This document shows, piece after piece, positions 1-6,982 of a stretch of 64,000 nucleotides of DNA (its first letter is position 1; each line of letters begins with the position of its first letter). A model generated the notes under the pieces. The model saw only the letters and a program-made list of their open reading frames with translations, was not told the origin of the DNA and did not search any database. A program made the translations under genes and the position numbers. Origin of the DNA: JAJPKK01 sp963787675 (GTDB lineage Bacteria > Pseudomonadota > Alphaproteobacteria > Rhizobiales > Xanthobacteraceae); contig CAWBDV010000003.1 of assembly GCA_963787675.1 (NCBI GenBank), positions 310,001 to 374,000 of the forward strand, given 5' to 3'.

Positions 1-1
1 G

Positions 2-61
2 GAGCTCGTGGCGAACAAGGTCCTCGCCTTCGTGAACGGCAAAGCGCGAGGTACGCAATGA
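2..61 (+). CDS. 3' end of an upstream gene, cut by the window edge
   Basis: A reading frame is open from base 2 to a TGA at 59-61. It encodes the last 19 residues of a protein, ending ANKVLAFVNGKARGTQ. Its stop overlaps the ATG of the next gene as ATGA at 58-61, the usual arrangement for translationally coupled genes in an operon. Too little is present to name the family; tails like this occur in 2-hydroxyacid dehydrogenases and many other enzymes. The call rests on the overlap and on the unbroken frame only. Confidence 0.4.
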   Translation, partial: ELVANKVLAFVNGKARGTQ

Positions 62-1203
62 AATTCGTCTGTTTCCACCTGATGCCCTACCGGCCCCTCG
101 ATTTCGAAGAGCGCGCAAAATATCGCGCCGCCTGGGTCGTGATGCCGAACACGCTCTACGATCCGAAAAAGGGCGCGGAGGAATATGCCTCCTACATCGA
201 TCAGCTGGTGTCGGCGGAGGCGCTGGGCTTCGACGTCATCGGCGTCAACGAGCATCACCAGACCGCGTACGGCCTGATGCCGGCGCCGAACATCATCGCG
301 AGCGCGCTCGTCGCCCGCACCAAGAAGGTCAAGGTCGCGATCCTCGGCCGCGCGCTGCCGCTCGTGAACAATCCGCTCAACATCGCCGAAGAGTTCGCCA
401 TGCTCGACAATCTGTCGCGCGGGCGCATCATTACCGGCTTCGTGCGCGGCATCGGCACCGAGTATCACGCGACCGGCATCTCGCCGAGCTTCTCCCACGA
501 GCGCTTCCATGAGGCCCACGACCTCATCGTCGGCGCCTGGACGAAGCCCGGCCCATTCGAGTTCGAGGGCGAGCACTTCAATTTTCGCTACGTCAACATC
601 TGGCCGCGTCCCTATCAGCAGCCTCATCCGCCGATCTGGATTCCGTCGATGGGTTCCTCGGAGACGATCCAGTGGGCGGCGGACCCCTCGCGTAAATATC
701 CCTTCCTCGTCACCTTCAGCGCCGAGGATCTCGTGGTGCGCTATCTCAACATGTACCGCGACCAGGCGCGCAAGTTCGGCTACGAGGCCGAGGGCGGGCA
801 GCTCGGTTGGGCGTGCCCGATCTACGTCGCCGACACCGACGAGCGTGCCATCGCGGAGGCGCGGGCCGGGGTGGAGACGCTGTTCAACCAGTATCTCGCC
901 AATCCGTGGGAGATGCTGCTGCCGCCGGGCTACACTTCACTTAAATCGATGAAACGAACCATGTCGCTGCGCAAAGCGCTGGGTTCGGGGGCACGCAACC
1001 TGACGATCGAGGACTTGTCGGCGAACGGCACGGTCGTCGTGGGCAGCGTAAAGACCGTGCGCGAGCGTATCGCGCGCATGCGCGAACGCACCGGCTTTGA
1101 GATTCTGGTAGCGCTCTTGCAGTTCGGCGTGATGAGCGACGAACTCACCAAGCGCAACATGGAGCTGTTCGCCGCCGAGGTGATGCCGCACTTCCGGAAG
1201 TGA
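58..1203 (+). CDS. LLM-class flavin-dependent oxidoreductase (bacterial luciferase-like monooxygenase)
   Basis: The 381-residue product matches the bacterial luciferase-like (LLM) monooxygenase family, TIM-barrel enzymes that use reduced FMN or F420 to oxidise small organic substrates in the cytoplasm. Family signs are VNEHHQTAYG near residue 63, the early stretch LPLVNNPLNIAEEFAMLDNLSRGR (residues about 100-123), and WPRPYQQPHPPIWIPS near residue 180. The length is normal for the family. The ATG overlaps the stop of the preceding frame (ATGA), which fixes the start and suggests an operon entering from outside the window. The substrate cannot be inferred. A G/C-rich palindromic repeat follows the stop. 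Confidence 0.9.
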   Translation: MKFVCFHLMPYRPLDFEERAKYRAAWVVMPNTLYDPKKGAEEYASYIDQLVSAEALGFDVIGVNEHHQTAYGLMPAPNIIASALVARTKKVKVAILGRALPLVNNPLNIAEEFAMLDNLSRGRIITGFVRGIGTEYHATGISPSFSHERFHEAHDLIVGAWTKPGPFEFEGEHFNFRYVNIWPRPYQQPHPPIWIPSMGSSETIQWAADPSRKYPFLVTFSAEDLVVRYLNMYRDQARKFGYEAEGGQLGWACPIYVADTDERAIAEARAGVETLFNQYLANPWEMLLPPGYTSLKSMKRTMSLRKALGSGARNLTIEDLSANGTVVVGSVKTVRERIARMRERTGFEILVALLQFGVMSDELTKRNMELFAAEVMPHFRK

Positions 1204-1208
1204 CCGCA

Positions 1209-1262
1209 GGTGCACCTCCCCCTGGAGGGGGAAGGTCACCCGCGCCGCAGGCGCGGGTGGGG
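1209..1262. repeat. G/C-rich palindromic intergenic repeat
   Basis: The sequence just after the monooxygenase gene holds CACCTCCCCCTGGAGGGGGA, a hairpin, followed by a second small hairpin (CCCGCGCCGCAGGCGCGGG) and a G-run. The same CTCCCC/GGGGAG style recurs at 10111-10127 and 11634-11830, so it belongs to a dispersed palindromic family. It may also work as a transcription end. The rest of the gap from 1263 to about 1435 holds nothing I recognise. Confidence 0.6.
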
Positions 1263-1435
1263 GGCAGCGCTGCAGCAAACGGCGGCGGCCACCGGTGTCA
1301 GAGACCGTCCTATGGCGCCCCGAGGACTGCCATGATAAGCTTCTAAAGCCCGCCGATCTCCGTTCGCCGCAGAGGCGCCGTTAGGTAATAGGGCGAGGCT
1401 ATCATACCCCCGACAAGCCCGACGACGAAGGGAGT

Positions 1436-1702
1436 GTGGGATCATGGTGCTCAAGGATCGCATCGGAAGTCTGTTCTGAGATGCGCGAGCTGAGCCGAAT
1501 GCCGCTCTCGCGTCTGCCGAACGTTGCTGCCCCGGCATGCAGCCCACGCCGATTGATGCAGCAGGCCGCTGCGTCCGCCTCCAATGCAAACGTAGTTGAT
1601 CCCGCCGAGCTCGTAAGCCGCGCGCTGGCGATCCTCGTTGAGGAGGATAAAGCGTGGCAAGCGCGCCGGGAGGCGAATCTTTCGCCAACGAGGGCGCGAT
1701 GA
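1436..1702 (+). CDS. Small ORF upstream of the cyclase, possibly a leader gene
   Basis: An 88-codon frame runs into the cyclase gene and ends TGA at 1700-1702, overlapping the internal ATG at 1699 as ATGA. Its last 40 residues (NANVVDPAELVSRALAILVE onward) look protein-like, with helical and charged character; the first half does not resemble anything I know. It may be a genuine short gene coupled to the cyclase, or a shadow. No family is recognised and no clear ribosome-binding site precedes the first ATG. An internal start at 1555 (MQQAAASASN) is equally possible. Confidence 0.3.
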   Translation: MGSWCSRIASEVCSEMRELSRMPLSRLPNVAAPACSPRRLMQQAAASASNANVVDPAELVSRALAILVEEDKAWQARREANLSPTRAR

Positions 1703-2637
1703 ACTGCTCCTGCGGCTTCGTGAATACGACGGCCGCGCGTTTCTGCGGAGGCTGCGGCAAACCGCTTAGCACCGCCGCCGCCCAGGTGCCAGAGGCAGAA
1801 CGTCGGCATGTGTGCGTCCTGTTTTGCGATTTGGTGGACTCGACCCCGTTATCCCGCCGGCTTGATCCGGAAGATTTGCGAACTGTAGTCAACTCATATC
1901 AGCGCGCCTGCGAGGCCGTGGCTCAGCGGTTCGCGGGGTTCGTGGCGCAATATCGGGGCGATAGTGTCGAAGTTTATTTTGGCTATCCTCATGCTCATGA
2001 GGACGACGCCTGTCGCTCGGTTCGTTGCGCCCTTGCCATGGTTGGGGCGGTCGGGCAACTCGCCGTTGGTTCCAATGTCCGCCTGCAGGTTCGTATTGGC
2101 ATTGATTGCGGACGTGTGGTTGTCGGCCCGCTAGGAGACAGCGGTAGGCAAGAAAGGATAGCGGTTGGAGAAACCCCAAACCTCGCCGCTCGCGTGCAGG
2201 CGGAGGCCGCGCCTGGCGAAGTAGTAATATCAGATTCGCTCCAGCGGCTTCTGCCGAGAACGGTCACGACGGAGCCGATGGGGACTCGCAAGCTTAAGGG
2301 CATTGAGCGCCTGGTCGGGTTGTACAAGGTGTGCGCCTCGGACGATCAGGTTGAAGGTCAGAACCCGACCAGAACTCTGTTCATCGGCCGCACCAAAGAG
2401 TTGGCGATACTTGACGCGCTGTGGTCTAGCGTGAAGCAGGGTAGGCCTCAATTCGTTACGTTGCTGGGCGAACCAGGCATCGGGAAGTCGCGGCTTGTCG
2501 AAGAATTTCGTGAGCGTGTCGCAGGCTCTGATGTGGACGTACTCGAGACCCGCTGTACGCAATATTCGCAAAACAGCGCCTTTCTACCGGTCACTGAGCT
2601 GATTTCACGCCGCTTGGGAACTCGATCGGTCGCTTAG
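1654..2637 (+). CDS. Class III nucleotide cyclase with AAA ATPase, N-terminal half (frameshifted gene)
   Basis: This is the first half of a multidomain signalling protein. In order it has a CxC/CxxC zinc ribbon (residues about 18-37, CSCGF and FCGGCGKPL), a class III cyclase domain (about 50-200) with the metal-binding motifs FCDLVDST and YRGDSVEVYFGYP, and the start of an AAA ATPase with Walker A GEPGIGKSR near residue 273. The family makes cAMP or cGMP and couples it to an ATPase/TPR sensor. The frame stops at 2637, but the downstream frame continues the same protein from about 2615 (WELDRSLSAKERLDRI), so one base is out of register there. GTG 1654 follows a strong GAGGAGGAT site; ATG 1699, just before the zinc ribbon, is the alternative start. 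Confidence 0.75.
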   Translation: MASAPGGESFANEGAMNCSCGFVNTTAARFCGGCGKPLSTAAAQVPEAERRHVCVLFCDLVDSTPLSRRLDPEDLRTVVNSYQRACEAVAQRFAGFVAQYRGDSVEVYFGYPHAHEDDACRSVRCALAMVGAVGQLAVGSNVRLQVRIGIDCGRVVVGPLGDSGRQERIAVGETPNLAARVQAEAAPGEVVISDSLQRLLPRTVTTEPMGTRKLKGIERLVGLYKVCASDDQVEGQNPTRTLFIGRTKELAILDALWSSVKQGRPQFVTLLGEPGIGKSRLVEEFRERVAGSDVDVLETRCTQYSQNSAFLPVTELISRRLGTRSVA

Positions 2638-2701
2638 TGCCAAAGAGAGACTGGATCGAATCGACAAGCGGCTTGAAGAACTTAATATCACAGCTCCCGA
2701 T

Positions 2702-4912
2702 GTGGCGCCTCTGCTGGCGGCTCTTCTCTCTATTCCTGCGGGTGACAGGTACCCTCCGCTGGTGGTTTCGCCGATACGGCGCCGTACCCGCACGCTCGAT
2801 ATTTTGACCGGCTTAGTGAAAGCTATTGCGGCCCAACGGCGTGTAATATTCGTCTTAGAGGACCTTCATTGGGCTGATCCCTCTACCCTCGAGCTATTGC
2901 AATTGATCATTTCGTCACCATCGCAACTGCCATTGTTCGGAATTTTTACTGCTCGACCAGAATTCAAGGCGAATTGGACGGACAACTCCGCGACCTCAGT
3001 CGTCGAAGTTTCCCGGCTCAATAGTGCCGAGGTTCAGGCAGTGGTTTCCAGTGTCGCACGCGGCAAACAAATACCTGGCGAGGTGATGCGCAGGCTTATG
3101 TACCGATGCGAGGGCGTGCCGCTATTTGCCGAAGAAATCACGCGCTCGGTGATGGAGTCGGGCGCCATCGAGGAACACGAGTTTTCGTGGGAGCTGACTG
3201 GCCCACTTCCGACTACGCTCATTCCGGCTAGTATCGATGCCTCGCTTATGGCCCGCATTGATCGATTAGGCGATGCGCGGGCCACTGCTCAGCTAGCCGC
3301 CACCATCGGCCGAGAGTTTTCGTACGAGCTGCTTCGAGCAGTGAGCGGACGGACCGAGAGGGAGCTTGGTGAAGACCTGCAGCGGATGATTGATGCCGGC
3401 CTCGCCTGGCAGGGATCAAAAAGCAACGCCGACACCTTCGTGTTCAAACACGTATTGGTCCAAGTGGCTGCGTACGAATCATTGCTCCGCTCAGAACGGC
3501 AACGACATCACGAGGCCATAGCACGAGCACTTCGATCAAATTTCCCGATCGACGTGGAGGACGAACCCGAAGTCGTTGCACGTCACCTCTCCGGCGCCGG
3601 GCATCATGCGGAGGCAAGCGATTATTGGCTGGCCGCTGGGCAGAACGCCCTCAAACGCATGGCAATTCCCGAGGCCTACGGTCACTTTGTCCGCGGTCTC
3701 GACGGCCTCAAGGAACTGCTCAAGCAGCGGCCTAAGTCGTCTCAGGAGATCCTGGCTAAAGAACTCGAACTGCAGATCGCGATAGCCCCAACGATGATGA
3801 CAGTACACGGTTGGGCATCGCCAACCGTGGCCGAGGCCTGCGAGCGGGCGAGGGCGCTCTGTCGGCAGTTGGATCGAACCGATAAATTATACCGGCCTAT
3901 TTGGGGACTTTGGACGAATCTGTTCGTGGGTGGTCAACTTGATCGCGCCCTTGTTACGGCCAAGGAAGCACTCGAAATGGCTATTAACAGCGGCGTGCCG
4001 ATGCTTGAGGTCACCGCGCGCCACGCGGTAGCCTACACTCACTACTACCGAGGTGAATGGTTAGAAGCCACGCCGCACGCTGAGGCCGGGCTCGCGCTCT
4101 ATTCGGCAGAGCAGGAGCGCGCCCTCACGGCGGAGTTTCAGCTCAGCTCGACCGTCAACCTCGTGGCCGTGCACGGCAGCAGCCTGTGGATGATGGGCCA
4201 TCAGGATCAGGCAGTTCAGCAACTTGAGCGCATGATCGAGATTGCCCGCGAAGTCAATCATCCGTCCGCACTCAGCAACGCGCTGGGGGTGGCGTGCTAT
4301 ATGCTGACATTTCATCACGACTTTCCGAGGATGTTGCGCTGCGCTGAGGAGGTAAAAAGCTTCGCGCGCGAGGAGGGATGGGAACTTTGGTATGCGGTCG
4401 GGGTGATGAGCAGCGGATGGGCGCAGATGCGCATGGGCGATCGTGCGAATGGTCTCAAGGAGCTGCTCGAAGGCGTCGCACTGTTTCGCGCCACGCGATC
4501 AGATTTGATGGGGCCGACCGTTGGCGTAATCCACGGAGAAGGTCTTCGGGCCGCCGGCAGACAGCAAGAAGCGCTTGAGATGCTTGGTGCTACTGCGGAA
4601 CGGGCAGAGCGAGGGCATGTCGGCGTGCTCTTGCCTGAGGTGTACCGACTTATGGGCGAAATCTATTTTGAATGCGGCTCAATGGACCAGGCCGAATCGG
4701 CCTTTTGCAGGGCTCTGGCGACCGCGAAATCCCAGAAGGCGCTCTCGCTCTCGCTGCGTGCAGCCTTATCTTACAATGCGCTTCTCGAACGTACCCAGCG
4801 CCGAGGAGAAGGAATCTCGCTGGTACGCCAACAGTACGAGTGTTTCACGAATAGCTTTTCGAGCCCGGAACTCGTGACTGCGCGTGCGATGCTAGAGAGA
4901 GTGGTAGCCTAA
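2702..4912 (+). CDS. Nucleotide cyclase/AAA/TPR regulator, C-terminal half (continuation after frameshift)
   Basis: This frame carries the rest of the protein begun at 1654. It has the Walker B region VIFVLEDLHWADPS near residue 50, the remainder of the STAND-like ATPase to about residue 270, and then a long helical TPR-type region to the end. Homologous sequence already begins near 2615, upstream of the first start codon of this frame (GTG 2702, with no convincing ribosome-binding site), so it is probably not an independent gene. Either the gene is a pseudogene, the base error is an assembly artefact, or the two halves are made separately. Its stop (4910-4912) directly abuts the GTG of the next gene, so it heads a likely operon with the DUF3237, encapsulin-like and fusion genes. 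Confidence 0.7.
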   Translation: MAPLLAALLSIPAGDRYPPLVVSPIRRRTRTLDILTGLVKAIAAQRRVIFVLEDLHWADPSTLELLQLIISSPSQLPLFGIFTARPEFKANWTDNSATSVVEVSRLNSAEVQAVVSSVARGKQIPGEVMRRLMYRCEGVPLFAEEITRSVMESGAIEEHEFSWELTGPLPTTLIPASIDASLMARIDRLGDARATAQLAATIGREFSYELLRAVSGRTERELGEDLQRMIDAGLAWQGSKSNADTFVFKHVLVQVAAYESLLRSERQRHHEAIARALRSNFPIDVEDEPEVVARHLSGAGHHAEASDYWLAAGQNALKRMAIPEAYGHFVRGLDGLKELLKQRPKSSQEILAKELELQIAIAPTMMTVHGWASPTVAEACERARALCRQLDRTDKLYRPIWGLWTNLFVGGQLDRALVTAKEALEMAINSGVPMLEVTARHAVAYTHYYRGEWLEATPHAEAGLALYSAEQERALTAEFQLSSTVNLVAVHGSSLWMMGHQDQAVQQLERMIEIAREVNHPSALSNALGVACYMLTFHHDFPRMLRCAEEVKSFAREEGWELWYAVGVMSSGWAQMRMGDRANGLKELLEGVALFRATRSDLMGPTVGVIHGEGLRAAGRQQEALEMLGATAERAERGHVGVLLPEVYRLMGEIYFECGSMDQAESAFCRALATAKSQKALSLSLRAALSYNALLERTQRRGEGISLVRQQYECFTNSFSSPELVTARAMLERVVA

Positions 4913-5869
4913 GTGACAACCCTAGACACATCTTTTACTACGCGCGGTCTGCTTCATGAACCTCCCCCCTTTGAAGCATTGCCTGCCGAGGTAAGCGCCG
5001 AGGTACCTCACAACGTTTCGTTCACGGTGTCGCCGGCACATCCAAGCAACCAGCTGTACATCCAACGCATATCAGCACGTTCGGAGCATCCGCCAGTGCG
5101 AGCGTGGCCTTATTGCCACGACCCCGTGACCGGTGCTCAGCGTTTTCGAGCGCAGCTCCCACCGATAGCTGCAGATCAGATAGTGGAGTACAGGCCGGTG
5201 CTGACACGCCTGGGCCTCACCGTTGCAGTACTGCCAGCGCGCACGGCTCGGGGGGTGCGCAAAACTCCGGTGTCGATTGCGCCCGATCAGCCGGTATCTC
5301 ATAAGAATGTGCCTCGCTACCAATGGGAACACGAGTTTCTCGGAGCATTCACTGCGCAGCTCGCCAAGTCCCCTAAATCGTTCGGCCCTGCGCCAGACGG
5401 GCTGCACATCACGTTCTACATCCAGTCGGGCGAGATTCACGGACCGAAGCTCAACGCAAAAATCCGCGGCGAGGGCGGTGACTGGATGCTCGTGCGCCGC
5501 GATGGTGTCGGCGTAGCCGACGTCCGTATCACCTATGAAACCGAGGACGGCGCACTATTGCTTTCGCGCTACTACGGCATCTTCGACCTTGGCCGCGATG
5601 GATACGAACGCGCTCTGCGCAAAGATTACGATCCTGTGCCGCCGCTCGTGGTTGCGCCGCAATTCATAACTTCGCATCCAAAATGGCTCTGGGTGAATCG
5701 GCTGCAGTGCATCGGTGTAGGCGGTGTTAGCATGGCCGACCTGCTCGTTCGCTTCGACCTTTACGCAATCAGGCCGGGCCAGCCACTTCCTTCATCAGGA
5801 GTGCCGCCTCTGCGCGGCACGGCGCTGGCGGAATACCCAGTTGTGAGTGACGCCAAATGGACTTCTTGA
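4913..5869 (+). CDS. DUF3237 domain protein with an N-terminal extension
   Basis: The product has 318 residues. The C-terminal half (about 160-290) fits DUF3237, a small beta-barrel of unknown function. Diagnostic stretches are GLHITFYIQSGEIHGPKL, DGVGVADVRITYET and a late NRLQCIGVGGVS. The first 150 residues are unlike standard DUF3237 proteins, which are usually about 150-170 long, and show no signal peptide or membrane segment. Start GTG 4913 follows the stop of the cyclase frame with no gap, so translation is probably coupled. The encapsulin-like gene begins 25 bases after the stop. Position makes it a candidate accessory or cargo protein of that shell; I infer this from neighbourhood only. 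Confidence 0.7.
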   Translation: MTTLDTSFTTRGLLHEPPPFEALPAEVSAEVPHNVSFTVSPAHPSNQLYIQRISARSEHPPVRAWPYCHDPVTGAQRFRAQLPPIAADQIVEYRPVLTRLGLTVAVLPARTARGVRKTPVSIAPDQPVSHKNVPRYQWEHEFLGAFTAQLAKSPKSFGPAPDGLHITFYIQSGEIHGPKLNAKIRGEGGDWMLVRRDGVGVADVRITYETEDGALLLSRYYGIFDLGRDGYERALRKDYDPVPPLVVAPQFITSHPKWLWVNRLQCIGVGGVSMADLLVRFDLYAIRPGQPLPSSGVPPLRGTALAEYPVVSDAKWTS

Positions 5870-5894
5870 AGGTCGGTTAGCTGAGGGGATCGCG

Positions 5895-6887
5895 ATGACG
5901 CAGGACAACTCGCAGGTGCCTTGGACGGAGGAGCAGTGGGCTCGCGCGAACCAAGTAATCCAGGAGGAGGCAAGTCGGGCGCGAGTCGGCGCACAATTTC
6001 TGCCGCTCCTCGGGCCGTTGCCGGCCAGCGAGGACTTTGTGCGGAACGAACTGATCTCGTACCCGGATGTCACGCCGGGACAGAAGCGGATATCCATCGC
6101 CGACACGGATACGATCAAGCTGCCCACATTGCAGGTCAAGGTATATTTGCGTGGGGCGCAGATGGCGGATCCGGAGATGACGAGCGCACTCGCCATTCTT
6201 CGTCGTGCTGCCAATGCTCTCGCTCGCCTCGAGGATGCGATAATCTTCAACGGTCAGTCGACGCCAGGCGGCGACGGAAAGGCCAATCCCAAGTCGGGCG
6301 TCGACAGGCTTCCGAAGATCTGGGAAATATTGGGCGGGCAGGACACCGACGGCCTCTTGGGTCCCGACCCCGCGCGTGGTTCGGCTCCGGCAGCGACGCG
6401 ACGCGAGGTTCCTATTGCTCTTGACGGAGAAGAGAGCGGTCAACATCTGGTGGCCGCTGTGTCACAAGCAATTGGAGATTTGGAAGCGAGCGGACATTTT
6501 GGGCCTTTCGCCGTGGTACTCGATCAGAAATTCTTCTTGGTTGCACAGACGCCGGATCCGGGTTCGCTGGTGCTGCCGCAAGATCGGATCATTCCGTTCC
6601 TTGGCGGCGGCCTGCTGCTCCGTTCGGGCACGCTTCCAGACGACAAGGGCGTTGTCGTCGCGCTTGGCGGTGCACCTGTCGAGCTTGTCGTCGCGACCGA
6701 TGTGACGCTCCAATTCCTTCAGGTTACCGCCGATCCGAGCTTTGTCTTTCGCGTCATGGAGAAAATGGTACTCCGCATCAAGGAGAGCGACGCAATTGTG
6801 CGGCTCGCAGGGTCACGGCCGGAAGCGCAAGCTCAAGATCAGTCGCCACGGCCTCCACGCCCGAGCCCGAAAGATGACAAAAAATGA
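5895..6887 (+). CDS. Encapsulin-like shell protein (Linocin_M18 / HK97-fold family)
   Basis: The 330-residue product resembles family 1 encapsulins, proteins that self-assemble into hollow protein shells around cargo enzymes. Matching features are an N-terminal helix with W..A..I..EA (WTEEQWARANQVIQEEASRA), the block LRGAQMADPEM near residue 85, the strongly conserved helix RRAANALARLEDAIIFNG ending near 119, GPFAVVLDQKFF near 203, and the closing strand FVFRVMEKMVLRI near 286. Family 1 shells are about 265 residues; this one has an insertion between about 120 and 190 and a Pro/Lys-rich tail after 310. ATG 5895 is chosen because GAGGGG lies 7-12 bases upstream. No recognisable C-terminal cargo-loading peptide of the LGIGSL type was found in the neighbours. 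Assembly is not shown by sequence. Confidence 0.75.
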   Translation: MTQDNSQVPWTEEQWARANQVIQEEASRARVGAQFLPLLGPLPASEDFVRNELISYPDVTPGQKRISIADTDTIKLPTLQVKVYLRGAQMADPEMTSALAILRRAANALARLEDAIIFNGQSTPGGDGKANPKSGVDRLPKIWEILGGQDTDGLLGPDPARGSAPAATRREVPIALDGEESGQHLVAAVSQAIGDLEASGHFGPFAVVLDQKFFLVAQTPDPGSLVLPQDRIIPFLGGGLLLRSGTLPDDKGVVVALGGAPVELVVATDVTLQFLQVTADPSFVFRVMEKMVLRIKESDAIVRLAGSRPEAQAQDQSPRPPRPSPKDDKK

Positions 6888-6982
6888 CCGGTCGCGAGGC
6901 TAGGCGAGAGGTTTGGCTGCGGCCGATTGCGCCGGGTCGGCCGACGCGTGCTTATCGGGCGACCCGTTAGCGCGGGTGATAC

